Below are positions 43,311-52,899 of a DNA stretch of 64,000 nt, one piece after another (the first letter of the stretch is position 1; each line of letters begins with the position of its first letter). The DNA comes from JBCBGF01 sp038526915 (GTDB taxonomy: Bacteria; Pseudomonadota; Alphaproteobacteria; Rhodobacterales; Rhodobacteraceae). Where the stretch lies: positions 992,001-1,056,000 of the forward strand of contig JBCBGF010000001.1 of assembly GCA_038526915.1 (NCBI GenBank), written 5' to 3'. The notes under the pieces were generated by a model. That model searched no databases, was not told where the DNA came from, and was given only the letters and a program-made list of their open reading frames with translations. Position numbers and translations under genes: made by a program.

Positions 43311-46300
43311 ATGGAAACGCTCACGTTTCGTCAGCCCCGTCTTGTTGCCCTGATCCTTCTGGTCCTGATTTCAGCGGGTTTGTCATCCTTCCTGTCGCTG
43401 GGCCGCCAGGAAGATCCGACAATCACTAACCTCTTTGCCACCGTCACCACTAATTTCCCCGGCGCCGATCCGGCCCGTGTTGAAGCGCTGGTAACGGCCG
43501 AGATCGAAGAACAGCTTCTTGAGATATCCGAGGTCGACACAATCAATTCCGTGTCGCGGTCTGGCGTGTCGGTTGTATCGATCGAGTTGCTGGAAACGCT
43601 CGACGAGGCGACAATTGAACAGGTGTGGGCCGAGGCGCGTGACGCGGTGGAAGACGCCCGCCGCAACTTCCCGGCAGGTGTCGCCGCGCCCGAGTTTAAC
43701 GCAGAAGGGATCAGCGCCTATTCCACTGTCATCGCGGTGACGGCGGATCATGACGCGGTGCCCATGACGCTGGCCCACGCGCATGCCGAGGCCTTGGCCG
43801 ATCGTCTTCGTGCGATCCCTGATACACGCGCCGTCGATCTTTTCGGAGAGCCTGAGAACGAAGTGCTCGTCACAGTCGACCCGGAAGCCGCCGCTGCCCT
43901 GGGTCTGTCGGTGGCCGAGATCTCGGCCCGGATTGCGGCGGCGGATGGAAAGGTTCAGGCAGGACGACTGCAGGCCACGTCAACGGATCTGGCGATCAAT
44001 GTCTCGGGCGAGATCGAGGCGCTTGCGCGGCTGGGCCGCGTTGTCGTGCGGGAAAATGCGGATGGCACGACGGTAGAGCTGTCTGATCTTGCGACAATAA
44101 CCCGGGGTGCGCGCGATCCAGCGACAGAGCTTGCCATTGCCGATGGTAGGCCTGCGGTCCTGGTTGGCGTTCTGGCGCGCGATGGCGTGCAGATCGACCG
44201 TTGGATGGGTTTCGTGCATGACGAACTGGCCGCCGGTGCAGATGCCATTCCGGTCGGCCTGTCTGAACGTCTGATGTTCGATCAAAGCCTCTACACCGCA
44301 GACCGCCTGGCGGAAGTGGCGACGAATATGGCCATCGGCGTGGCCTTGGTGGTCGCCGTCCTCTTCATTACGTTGGGCGTGCGTGCGGCGGCGATCGTGG
44401 CCCTCGTGCTACCGGTTGTATCGCTGGCGACGCTGGCCACGATGAACTTCATTGGTCTCCCCATCCATCAGATGTCGGTCACGGGGCTGATCGTTGCGCT
44501 GGGCCTCCTTGTCGATGCTGCAATCGTGATGACGGACGAAGTGCGGCAGCGCCTTGAACGCGGGCTTTCGCGCCTTGAGGCGGTGGGGGACGCGACACGT
44601 CGCCTGGCCGCGCCGCTTTTCGCCTCAACGGCGACGACCGCGCTTAGCTTCACGCCGATGATCCTGTTGCCCGGTCCGGCGGGCGATTTCGTGGGGGCCA
44701 TCGCAATCGCCGTGGTCCTGATGCTACTGTGGTCCTTCTTTGTGGCGGTGACAGTGACGCCCGCCTTGGCTGGCTTCTTCTTGCGCGCTGAAAAGCCAGG
44801 TGGGTTACGCATCCCCGCCGTGTCGAACCTATTTGCGGCAAGCATTCGCTGGTCTGTTGGCAACCCGGTCAAGTCGATCGCCTTGGCGCTTATCCTGCCA
44901 GTGACCGGTTTTGCCGCGTTTCCCACCCTGACCGCGCAGTTCTTCCCAGGTGTCGATCGCGACCAGTTCTACCTCGAAGTCGATATGCCACCCGGCACGG
45001 CCATTGGAGACACGGCCCAGGTCGCGCGCAGCATTGACGATCTGCTGCGCGATGACGCGGGGGTCGATCGCGTCTATTGGTCCATCGGTCAGTCGGGCCC
45101 GGCCTTCTACTACAACATCACCAGCGGCCGGTCGCGCGAACCTGGTTATGCCCAGGCGATGGTCAAAACCACCACGCCGGATGAAGCGGCGCGTCTTGTT
45201 CCAGAACTGCAGGCCGCCTTGGACGGCGCTTATCCACAGGCGCGCATCATCGTGCGCGGCCTCGTCCAAGGTCCGCCCGTGGAAGCCCCGGTTGAGCTGC
45301 GTTTCGTGGGGCCGGAGATGGAGACCCTTCGGGAACTGGGCGAGGACGCACGCGCGATCATGGCGGGGTTACCTTATGTGACCCAGGTCAGAGCCGGTGT
45401 GACGGGCGGCGCGCCACAGCTGAAGTATGAGATTGATGAGACGGCTGCGCGGCTACTGGGCCTGAACATCACCGACATTGCGCTGCAACTCGAACACGCG
45501 CTGGTGGGACAGACCGGGGGCAGCCTGGTTGAAGGGACCGAGCAGTTGCCGGTTCGGGTGCGCGCGGGTGACGGTGTGCGCGCCGATCTGGCCGCGATCT
45601 CTGACCTGCCCATCCTGTTGCCTGGCGCGGCAGCGATTGCGTCCACTGGCGCCTATCCAGCGGTGCCACTGTCCCAACTGGCCCAACCCGTGCTTGAGCC
45701 TGCCGAAAGTGTCGTGACACGCCGGAACGCGGAGCGGACGAATACGGTACAGGCCTTTATCCTGCCCGACATCTTGCCGGAGGAAGCCCTGCAATCTGTT
45801 CTGAGTGCGCTTGAAGCGGCTGAGTTCACGCTGCCCGTTGGCTACCGGATGGAGTTGGGCGGCGATTCCGACGCCCGCTCGAACACGGTTGGCAACCTAA
45901 TGGCGTCGGTCGGGTTGATCGTGACACTGACGATTGCTGCCATCGCGCTGACGTTCAACTCGTTCCGCCTGACCGCTGTGGCGTTGGTCGTCTGTGTCCT
46001 GTCGGCGGGTCTGTCGATGTTGTCGCTTGCGGTGATGCAATATCCCTTCGGGATCAATGCGATCATTGGGGTGATCGGTTCCATCGGTGTGTCGATCAAC
46101 GCCGCGATCATCATCCTCACTGGGCTTAAGGGCAACGCCGCCGCCGCATCGGGCGACACGCGCGCGATGGCGGATGTCGTCATGGGCTCCAGCCGTCATA
46201 TCGTCTCGACAACGATCACCACATTCGGGGGCTTTCTACCGCTGATCCTTGCAGGCGGTGGTTTCTGGCCACCGTTTGCCGTCGCAATTGCGGGCGGTGT

Positions 46301-46451
46301 TTTGTTGTCGGCCGTGGTGTCGTTCTATTTCACACCAGCGATGTTTGCGCTGACCTACCGGGCGAAGGCCAAGGCAGAAAGTGACGTTGATAACCAGACA
46401 CCGGTTGCGCCCGCAAACGATCGTGCAACACCTCGGCTAGCGGCAGAATGA
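43311..46451 (+). CDS. RND family efflux permease (AcrB/HAE-1-like)
   Basis: A 1046-residue inner-membrane proton antiporter with 12 TM segments in two repeats and two large periplasmic loops. The usual start GRQEDPTITNLFATVTTNFPGA and the TM4 block GLLVDAAIVMTDEV are clear. Compared with AcrB, TM4 keeps Asp407 but has Ala for Asp408, and TM10 (IGVSINAAIII) has Asn where AcrB has Lys940. The Thr corresponding to Thr978 is retained. It therefore belongs to a subfamily with an altered proton relay. ATG 43311 (AAGG before it) is preferred to a GTG five codons upstream. The start lies four bases after the adaptor's stop. Confidence 0.92.
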   Translation: METLTFRQPRLVALILLVLISAGLSSFLSLGRQEDPTITNLFATVTTNFPGADPARVEALVTAEIEEQLLEISEVDTINSVSRSGVSVVSIELLETLDEATIEQVWAEARDAVEDARRNFPAGVAAPEFNAEGISAYSTVIAVTADHDAVPMTLAHAHAEALADRLRAIPDTRAVDLFGEPENEVLVTVDPEAAAALGLSVAEISARIAAADGKVQAGRLQATSTDLAINVSGEIEALARLGRVVVRENADGTTVELSDLATITRGARDPATELAIADGRPAVLVGVLARDGVQIDRWMGFVHDELAAGADAIPVGLSERLMFDQSLYTADRLAEVATNMAIGVALVVAVLFITLGVRAAAIVALVLPVVSLATLATMNFIGLPIHQMSVTGLIVALGLLVDAAIVMTDEVRQRLERGLSRLEAVGDATRRLAAPLFASTATTALSFTPMILLPGPAGDFVGAIAIAVVLMLLWSFFVAVTVTPALAGFFLRAEKPGGLRIPAVSNLFAASIRWSVGNPVKSIALALILPVTGFAAFPTLTAQFFPGVDRDQFYLEVDMPPGTAIGDTAQVARSIDDLLRDDAGVDRVYWSIGQSGPAFYYNITSGRSREPGYAQAMVKTTTPDEAARLVPELQAALDGAYPQARIIVRGLVQGPPVEAPVELRFVGPEMETLRELGEDARAIMAGLPYVTQVRAGVTGGAPQLKYEIDETAARLLGLNITDIALQLEHALVGQTGGSLVEGTEQLPVRVRAGDGVRADLAAISDLPILLPGAAAIASTGAYPAVPLSQLAQPVLEPAESVVTRRNAERTNTVQAFILPDILPEEALQSVLSALEAAEFTLPVGYRMELGGDSDARSNTVGNLMASVGLIVTLTIAAIALTFNSFRLTAVALVVCVLSAGLSMLSLAVMQYPFGINAIIGVIGSIGVSINAAIIILTGLKGNAAAASGDTRAMADVVMGSSRHIVSTTITTFGGFLPLILAGGGFWPPFAVAIAGGVLLSAVVSFYFTPAMFALTYRAKAKAESDVDNQTPVAPANDRATPRLAAE

Positions 46452-46460
46452 TGGTGGCCC

Positions 46461-47168
46461 CTAGACTGAAACAGCGTCTAGCAAGACATCCCGGTCCACC
46501 TCGCCCTTGCGGCCCTGAAGCGCGCTTTTGCCGTGGTGAAGCACGCAAAACCGGTCGCCCAGGTCGTAGGCAAAGCTAAAATACTGCTCGACGAGGATGA
46601 TCGACATTTGCGCCTGTTGGCGCAGGTGATCGATCACGCGCCCGATTTGCTGGATGATGTTGGGTTGGATCCCCTCGGTCGGTTCATCGAGCAACAGCAG
46701 CTTGGGTTTGGCGATCAGGGCGCGGGCGATGGCCAATTGCTGCTGCTGGCCACCGGACAGGTCCCCCCCGCGGCGGCCAAGGAAGTCTTTCAGGATCGGG
46801 AACAGGTCGAAGATTTCGTCGGGAATTCGGTGCTCGCTGCGGGGCAGGCAGGCAAAGCCTGTCTCAAGGTTCTCCTTCACCGTCAGCAACGGAAAGATGT
46901 CACGACCCTGCGGCACATACCCAACGCCGCGTTGCGCCAGGGCGTGGGCTGTGGCCCGTTTCACCGGTGCGCCGTCCAATATGTAACTGCCGCCAGAAAA
47001 CGGATGCGTGCCCGAAATCGCCTTGAGAAGGCTGGTCTTTCCCACGCCATTGGTACCCATCACGCACGTGACTTCCCCGATGCGCGCGGTCAGATCCACC
47101 CCATTGAGGATCCGGCTGCCACCATAGTGAAGGGTCAGGCCCTCGATCGTCAGATAGTCATCGTCCAA
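46461..47168 (-). CDS. urtE: Urea ABC transporter ATP-binding protein UrtE
   Basis: A 235-residue ABC ATPase. Walker A is GTNGVGKTS, the signature is LSGGQQQQLAIARAL, and Walker B is LLLLDEPTEGIQPNII; this IQPNII variant is typical of UrtE. It energises urea import. The start appears to be TTG 47168, with GAGGTG a few bases upstream inside the end of urtD; no in-frame ATG fits. It ends 9 bases from the convergent RND permease stop. Confidence 0.93.
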   Translation of the reverse strand: MDDDYLTIEGLTLHYGGSRILNGVDLTARIGEVTCVMGTNGVGKTSLLKAISGTHPFSGGSYILDGAPVKRATAHALAQRGVGYVPQGRDIFPLLTVKENLETGFACLPRSEHRIPDEIFDLFPILKDFLGRRGGDLSGGQQQQLAIARALIAKPKLLLLDEPTEGIQPNIIQQIGRVIDHLRQQAQMSIILVEQYFSFAYDLGDRFCVLHHGKSALQGRKGEVDRDVLLDAVSV

Positions 47169-47898
47169 GATACACCTCGATCACCCGATCATCGCGGGTC
47201 ACATGGTCAATCGAGCCTTCGGCCAGAACCGACCCCTCGTGCAGAACGGTGACCTTGCAGCCAAGACGACGCACAAATTCCATGTCATGCTCAACCACAA
47301 CCACCGCCCGCGTCTTGGCGGCGTCTTTCAAAAGGTCGGTGGTATGCTCCCGCTCCGACGGGGTCATGCCCGCGGCGGGTTCATCCACAAGCAACAGCTG
47401 TGGATCCTGCGCAAGAAGCATCCCAATTTCCAGCCACTGCTTCTGGCCATGGCTCAGCACGCCTGCCTTCCGTGCCAGCGCGGCCCCAAGTCCGATTTCC
47501 TGGGCCAACTCCGCCACCCGGTCATGGTCATCCTGGCTTGGGCGGAACCGCAGCACGGCAAATGGACCGCGGTCTTTCTTCAGCGCCATCATCAGGTTGT
47601 CGGCGACCGTCTGATCTTCAAACACCGTCGGACGCTGAAACTTGCGGCCGATCCCGGCCCGCGCAATCGCGCTTTCCGACATCGACAAGAGCGACACACC
47701 CTTGTCCCCCCACAGAACACGGCCTTCATCGGGCCGGGTCTTGCCGGTGATGATGTCCATGAAGGTGGATTTCCCCGCCCCGTTGGGCCCGATGACCGCC
47801 CGCAATTCCGCGTCACCGATTTGAAAGGACAGGTTGTTGATGGCCTTGAAGCCATCAAACGTGACAGACACGCCAGACACCTCAAGAAGCGCGCTCAT
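47158..47898 (-). CDS. urtD: Urea ABC transporter ATP-binding protein UrtD
   Basis: A 246-residue ABC ATPase of the LivG-like branch. Walker A GPNGAGKSTFMDIITG, the signature LSHGQKQWLEIGMLL (SHGQKQ is diagnostic of UrtD) and Walker B LLLVDEPAAGMTPSE are present. GRKFQRPTVFEDQTV is also characteristic. It pairs with UrtE under the UrtB/UrtC channel. It overlaps urtC by 4 bases and urtE by 11. Confidence 0.95.
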   Translation of the reverse strand: MSALLEVSGVSVTFDGFKAINNLSFQIGDAELRAVIGPNGAGKSTFMDIITGKTRPDEGRVLWGDKGVSLLSMSESAIARAGIGRKFQRPTVFEDQTVADNLMMALKKDRGPFAVLRFRPSQDDHDRVAELAQEIGLGAALARKAGVLSHGQKQWLEIGMLLAQDPQLLLVDEPAAGMTPSEREHTTDLLKDAAKTRAVVVVEHDMEFVRRLGCKVTVLHEGSVLAEGSIDHVTRDDRVIEVYLGR

Positions 47899-49154
47899 CT
47901 CTCGGCCTCTTGCTCGCGCAGGGCGCCTTCGTCGGGGCCAAGGTCGGCGCCGTGGCGGTCAGGCGAACGGCGTTCGCTGATAAGGTCGAAGAGGCCGCCG
48001 ATGCCCTTGGGCGCAAATAGGGTGACAGCGACAAAGGACAGCCCCAAGAGAACCGTCCACCAGTCGACCCATTGAACGGTGTAGAAGCCCAGGTTCAGAT
48101 CGGGGGCCTGGCCGCCGGTGAACCATGTCGACAAGAGCGACACGAAAGCTGCGCCAATGACGGCCCCGTAAAGGCGCCCCCGTCCGCCAATCGCGACCCA
48201 CACGGCCAGATAGATCGAGGCGATGGGGGCAACTTCGGCAGGATTGATGATCCCGGCTTGCGGGTAGTAAAGCGCCCCGGCAATGGCGGCGATCACCGCC
48301 GTCAGCGTAAAGATGAAAAGTTTGAAGATCTCGACCGGGTAGCCCAGAAACCGCACGCGGGCTTCATCATCGCGGATCGCCCGGATCACTGACCCGAACT
48401 TGCCCGACACGACCCAGGCGCATAGGACGTACCCTGCCGCAAGGGCCAAGGCCGACGCCCAGAAGAACCACATTGAGATAATGGACTGCGGCACATGTCC
48501 CAGCCCCGGCAGGTTCTGCAATCCAGACAATCCGTTGTTCCCGCGAAGCCCGCTGTCGTTTTGGAAGAGCCACAGTGCAAGCGCCAGGGTCATCGCCTGT
48601 GTCAGGATCGACAGGTAAACGCCGGTCACCCGGCTGCGGAACGCCAGCCAGCCAAAGACCAGTGCGAGAAGCCCGGGCACCAGCACGACGGCCGCAAGTT
48701 GCAAGGGCAGGGAATGTGCAAACGCCCATATCGCCGGAAGCTCGGATGAGCCCACAACGCCAAAGATCTGGTTGGCGATCCCGTCGCTGATTTCTTGAGG
48801 CGTTGGGGGCAGGGGGGCCGCCGCCAAGCTTTCGATGACGATCAGCTCGGTCCTAGCATACATCAGCCACATCCCGATCGCGTAGCCGCCCAGCCCGAAG
48901 AACGCCATGTGTCCCAGAGACAGGATCCCGGTGTAGCCCCAGACAAGATCCATCGCCAAGGCAACCAGACAAAGGCACAGTGTCTTGCCCAGTGTCTTGA
49001 CGAAACTGGTCGACAAGACGCCGATCCCAAAGCCCTCGGCCAGGATCGTGACGCCCAGGGTAAAGATGGCGAGACAGCCAAGGAAAATCAGAACGGATGG
49101 GTGCCGGGCCACGAAGGGACGCCGGCGCACGGTGCCGATTGCGATATCGCTCAT
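47895..49154 (-). CDS. urtC: Urea ABC transporter permease UrtC
   Basis: A 419-residue LivM-type permease with about ten TM segments. The early GYTGILSLGHMAFFGLGGYAIG block is characteristic of branched-chain/urea permeases. The EAA-like contact region lies in IRAIRDDEARVRFLGYPVEIFK, and AVWVAIGGRGRLYGAVIGA follows. The cytoplasmic C-terminus is charged. It forms the translocation pore with UrtB, from which it is separated by an 85-base gap with hairpins. Confidence 0.94.
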   Translation of the reverse strand: MSDIAIGTVRRRPFVARHPSVLIFLGCLAIFTLGVTILAEGFGIGVLSTSFVKTLGKTLCLCLVALAMDLVWGYTGILSLGHMAFFGLGGYAIGMWLMYARTELIVIESLAAAPLPPTPQEISDGIANQIFGVVGSSELPAIWAFAHSLPLQLAAVVLVPGLLALVFGWLAFRSRVTGVYLSILTQAMTLALALWLFQNDSGLRGNNGLSGLQNLPGLGHVPQSIISMWFFWASALALAAGYVLCAWVVSGKFGSVIRAIRDDEARVRFLGYPVEIFKLFIFTLTAVIAAIAGALYYPQAGIINPAEVAPIASIYLAVWVAIGGRGRLYGAVIGAAFVSLLSTWFTGGQAPDLNLGFYTVQWVDWWTVLLGLSFVAVTLFAPKGIGGLFDLISERRSPDRHGADLGPDEGALREQEAER

Positions 49155-49169
49155 GCGCCGGCACCCTTC

Positions 49170-49222
49170 TTCTTGTCGAAAATACGCCGGGGGAAGCCCG
49201 CAGGGCTGGGGGCAGCGCCCCC
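49170..49222. repeat. Intergenic hairpin/repeat between urtB and urtC
   Basis: The gap contains GGGGGC-AGC-GCCCCC (49208-49222), a compact hairpin. Just before it, a stretch around 49170-49195 (CTTGTCGAAAATACGCCGGGGG) resembles, from memory, the short intergenic repeats frequent in Rhodobacterales. It may act as an mRNA-processing or stability element. Confidence 0.45.
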
Positions 49223-49239
49223 TCTGACGGTACCCATCG

Positions 49240-51198
49240 TCACGCCTCCGCTGCCCGGCCTTTATGCGCGATGATCCCGCGCGGCCGGAACTGGATGAAC
49301 AGGATGATGAACAAGATCATATAGGTCTGCGCGGCAAGCGTGTTGGACGGGTTCATCCACTCGATGCCTTTCTGCAGGAACCCAACGACCGACGCCCCCA
49401 GGAGGGTGCCCCAGATGTTGCCAACGCCGCCAACCACAACAGTCATGAAGGATTGGACGATATAGTCCTGACCCATTTCAGAGGTGACCTTGGCATAAAG
49501 CCCGATGGCCACGCCCGCGATGCCTGCGATGCCCGACCCAAAACCGAAGGTCAGCATGTTGATCTTGTCGGGGTTGATGCCCATCGATGCGGCCATGCGG
49601 GGGTTCTGGGTCACGGCGCGCACCTCAAGCCCCAGCCGCGTGCGGTTCATCACGAACAGGAACAGTGCAAGGAAAACGAGTGCCATGACGAAAATCGCGA
49701 TGCGGATATAGCTGATCGAAACCACATCGTTGAACACGAGCGACCCGCTCAGCCAATCCGGTGCCGTCAGCGGACGCGCCTGGGTGCCGAAGATGTTCTT
49801 GGCCAGTTGCTGCAGCGCAATAGAGATCCCGAAGGTCGCAAGCAGCGTCTCGAGCGGCCTGTGGTATAGCCACCGGATCACCAGCCGCTCCATCGCCACG
49901 CCCGCACCGAAGGTGACGGCGAAGGCCAGCGGCAAGGCAATCAGGATCGACAGCGTGTAGTCAGGGACGAAAAGCTGCACGACATAGCCAGTATAGGCCC
50001 CCATCATGATGAACTCGCCATGGGCCATGTTGATCACGCCCATAACACCAAAGGTGATGGCAAGGCCGATGGCCGCCAGGAAATAGATCGAAGCAAGCGA
50101 CAGCCCGTCGAGGAACAGATCCGCCGCCTGGTTCAGAGCAAGGCGGGTCTCGATGGCATCAAGCGCCACTTGGGCCGCCTGTGCGACACCAGGAGGGGCC
50201 GCTGAGTACCGCTCAAAAAAGGTGAACGCTGCCAAGGCCTCCACCACCTCCGCCTCGGTCGCCACCGGTTCCACCGCCCCGGTCTCCGCAAGCGCAGCAT
50301 AGGCCAGATCGCGCGCGGCTTCGCTATCCAGCGTGGCCACCTGAATGCCCGCAACCGCGCCATCCTCGATATTGGCCACCAACGCATTCCGCTTCTCTTC
50401 GCGCGTGATCCGCGGTTCGGCCAATTCGGCGCGCACGAGGAGCGCATAGGCATCGTCTTCGCTCAGCGCCTCGGACCCCACGCGCAACACCCGCGCGATG
50501 TCTTCGCCTTCTGGCGCCTCTTCGGCGACCTCCACACGGGTTGCCACCATCCGGTTCAAGACCGCCCGCAAATCGACACCCAGATCGCCCTCGAACCCTT
50601 CGATGGCCGCAATGCGTTCCTCGTCGGTCTCGCCGAACTGGATCGTCAACAGCCGCTCCAACCGCGCCTTCCGGGCCAGCAACGTGGGATCCTCTTCCCC
50701 TTCGATAGACGCCCGCAGGGCAAAGAGGTGGCTTTCCTCCGCATCCCGCTCGATCGACCGAAGCGCCCGCGCGCGGTTGCGCGGGTTGGGATCGCTCAGC
50801 TGAAACTGCACCAACGCCGCGCCGATCATCCCACGAATGCCAGAGTTCGGTTTGAGCTGTTTGAAATCGTCATCGGCCACTTCGCCGATCTCGGCCCCGT
50901 CGGCCACATCGAAAATCCGGATCGTGTCGCGGTCCACCTCTTCGGCGAAGACAAACAGCCCTGTCTCTTCGTTCAGCCACATCTCCTTGGCCTGCCAGCG
51001 CTCCAGCACCACCTGCGCCTCTGGCAAACCGCTGGCCGCCAGCGCATCCACCGCCGGGCCAATCGTCCGGCGAGAGCTCTTCGCGATGATCTCACCATGT
51101 TCCTGCAGCAATTGCTGGATCGGCGCATCCGCCGTCTGTGCCTTCAGCCCTGTGGCCGCGACCAGCATCGCGATGGCCAATACCGCTCGAAGGATCAT
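49240..51198 (-). CDS. urtB: Urea ABC transporter permease UrtB with N-terminal exported domain
   Basis: A 652-residue protein. It starts with a signal-like helix ending near GLKAQ, then a ~320-residue alpha-helical, repeat-rich periplasmic domain (for example RKARLERLLTIQFGETDEER), and then the LivH-like permease (~345-645). The permease carries GLAITFGVMGVINMAHGEFIMMGAYTG-type motifs (quoted in part) and GGVGNIWGTLLGA. UrtB proteins are known to carry such an N-terminal extension. I choose ATG 51198 (GGAAGGGGCGGGG before it); the 14-codon GTG-started extension upstream would precede the signal peptide. Confidence 0.92.
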   Translation of the reverse strand: MILRAVLAIAMLVAATGLKAQTADAPIQQLLQEHGEIIAKSSRRTIGPAVDALAASGLPEAQVVLERWQAKEMWLNEETGLFVFAEEVDRDTIRIFDVADGAEIGEVADDDFKQLKPNSGIRGMIGAALVQFQLSDPNPRNRARALRSIERDAEESHLFALRASIEGEEDPTLLARKARLERLLTIQFGETDEERIAAIEGFEGDLGVDLRAVLNRMVATRVEVAEEAPEGEDIARVLRVGSEALSEDDAYALLVRAELAEPRITREEKRNALVANIEDGAVAGIQVATLDSEAARDLAYAALAETGAVEPVATEAEVVEALAAFTFFERYSAAPPGVAQAAQVALDAIETRLALNQAADLFLDGLSLASIYFLAAIGLAITFGVMGVINMAHGEFIMMGAYTGYVVQLFVPDYTLSILIALPLAFAVTFGAGVAMERLVIRWLYHRPLETLLATFGISIALQQLAKNIFGTQARPLTAPDWLSGSLVFNDVVSISYIRIAIFVMALVFLALFLFVMNRTRLGLEVRAVTQNPRMAASMGINPDKINMLTFGFGSGIAGIAGVAIGLYAKVTSEMGQDYIVQSFMTVVVGGVGNIWGTLLGASVVGFLQKGIEWMNPSNTLAAQTYMILFIILFIQFRPRGIIAHKGRAAEA

Positions 51199-51240
51199 CC
51201 CCGCCCCTTCCTTGTGGCAAACCGTTTCGCCAAAGGTCAC

Positions 51241-51265
51241 CGGCGGGCCCGCAACAGGCCCGCCG
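51241..51265 (-). terminator. Intercistronic hairpin between urtA and urtB
   Basis: CGGCGGGCC (51241-51249) pairs perfectly with GGCCCGCCG (51257-51265) around a 7-base loop, 18 bases after the urtA stop. There is no T-run. It probably protects the abundant urtA message or partly attenuates the permease genes, a common device after binding-protein genes. Confidence 0.6.
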
Positions 51266-51283
51266 ACATCGCATTATCCCAGA

Positions 51284-52564
51284 TTAGTAGTTCGACTCGA
51301 TCTGCACGCAGGTCTCGGTCTGGGTGTTGTACATCCCGCAACCAAGCTCGGGCCAGTTCGAGACGAGCACCGCCGATTCCGGCAGGAAGTCGGTCCACGC
51401 ATCGCCCGGCACCGGATCAGTCTGGCTGATGATGTCGAACTGACCATCTGCCTGGATCTCGCCGATCAGAACCGGCTTGGTCAGGTGGTGGTTCGGCAGC
51501 ATGACCGCCGTTCCACCGGTCAGGTTCGGGAACTCCTGCCCGTACATCGCGTCACGCACCGCATCGACATCGGTGGTGCCCGCTTCCGTCACCGCATTCA
51601 CCCACATGTTGAAGCCGATATAGTGGGCTTCCATCGGGTCATTGGTCACGCGGTCTTCGCCCATACGCTCTTTCCACGCGGCGACCCAGGCCTCATTTGC
51701 CTCGGTGTCGGCGGACTGGAAATAGTTCCAAGCGGCGAGGTGCCCCACGAGGTCGGAGGTGTCGAGGCCCGACAGTTCCTCTTCCCCGACCGAGAAGGCG
51801 ACGACCGGGATGTCATCGGCCGAGATACCGGCGGCGGCAAGTTCCTTGTAGAAGCCCACGTTGGCGTCGCCGTTGATGGTGGAGATCACGCCCACTTTCT
51901 TGCCGTCCGCGCCCAGCGCCACGACATCGGCCACGATCGACGACCAGTCGGAATGGCCGAACGGCGTGTAGTTGACGAAGATGTCCTCGGCGGGAATGCC
52001 TTTGTCCTGGAGGTAGCTTTCAAGAATGTTGTTCGTTGTCCGCGGATAGACATAGTCGGTGCCGAGCAGCGCGAATTTTTCAACGCCAAGCTCATCAAGG
52101 AAGTAATCCGTCGCCGGGATCGCCTGTTGGTTGGGCGCAGCACCGGTGTAGAAAACGTTCTTCGAGCTTTCCTCGCCCTCGTACTGGACGGGGTAGAACA
52201 TCAGGCCGTTCAGCTCTTCCAGCACGGGCAGAGCAGATTTCCGGCTCACGCTTGTCCACGAGCCAAAGATCACGTCGACTTCCTGCACGGTCAGCAGCTC
52301 ACGCGCCTTCTCGGCAAAGAGCGGCCAGTCGGACGCGGGGTCGACAACCACCGCTTCGATCTCACAGCCCAGAAGCCCACCGGCTTCGTTCTGCTGGTCG
52401 ATCAGCATTTCCATGGTGTCTTTCAGCGTGGTTTCCGAAATCGCCATCGTGCCCGACAGCGAGTGCAGAACGCCGACTTTGATCGGACAATCTTGAGCCA
52501 GCGCAGGCACAGCGCTGGCAAGCAGCGTCACGGCAGCGACTGACGATAGGAGTGATTTAGACAT
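51284..52564 (-). CDS. urtA: Urea ABC transporter substrate-binding protein UrtA
   Basis: A 426-residue periplasmic protein with a Sec signal ending at ALAQ (residue ~24). The type I binding fold begins CPIKVGVLHSLSGTMAISET, typical of UrtA/AmiC-like proteins. LLGCEIEAVVVDPASDWPLFAEKAR and YPVQYEGEESSKNVFYTGAAPNQQ are strongly conserved in UrtA. It captures urea or related short amides for UrtBC. It is first in the urtABCDE operon. No urease genes are in the window. Confidence 0.95.
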   Translation of the reverse strand: MSKSLLSSVAAVTLLASAVPALAQDCPIKVGVLHSLSGTMAISETTLKDTMEMLIDQQNEAGGLLGCEIEAVVVDPASDWPLFAEKARELLTVQEVDVIFGSWTSVSRKSALPVLEELNGLMFYPVQYEGEESSKNVFYTGAAPNQQAIPATDYFLDELGVEKFALLGTDYVYPRTTNNILESYLQDKGIPAEDIFVNYTPFGHSDWSSIVADVVALGADGKKVGVISTINGDANVGFYKELAAAGISADDIPVVAFSVGEEELSGLDTSDLVGHLAAWNYFQSADTEANEAWVAAWKERMGEDRVTNDPMEAHYIGFNMWVNAVTEAGTTDVDAVRDAMYGQEFPNLTGGTAVMLPNHHLTKPVLIGEIQADGQFDIISQTDPVPGDAWTDFLPESAVLVSNWPELGCGMYNTQTETCVQIESNY

Positions 52565-52899
52565 CGCGATGTCCCTTCTTGGAAACGCGTGGCGGGTCTT
52601 GCGAAGTCATCCCCAGGCACCCAAATGCAATCCACGCAATACTGTTGCGGAGTGCGGTGGTTTCTGGATGTCAGCCCGGTGCCACCGCACGCTTACGCCG
52701 CGTGGCAACAACCCCCCGGCGCGCGAAGGCTGCTGCGGGACCGCGGGGGATGTGAACCCTACCCATTGGACCGGCCCGCCAAAATTTTAGCGTTGTCCAA
52801 ATTTTGGGCGCTTATCGCGCGTGTGGGGTGAAATTGGGCAGAGTGCGCCCGAGCGGCGAAAAGCGCTTTCACGCCCGCTTCGACTCGCTCAGTTCCGCG
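52565..52899. promoter_or_regulatory. Region upstream of urtA
   Basis: This 335-base gap must contain the urtA promoter (minus strand). I looked for a sigma-54 -24/-12 element and an NtrC-like dyad and found no convincing match. No gene-like frame stands out; the 73-80 codon frames on the plus strand are Pro/Arg-rich and lack ribosome sites. Confidence 0.4.
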
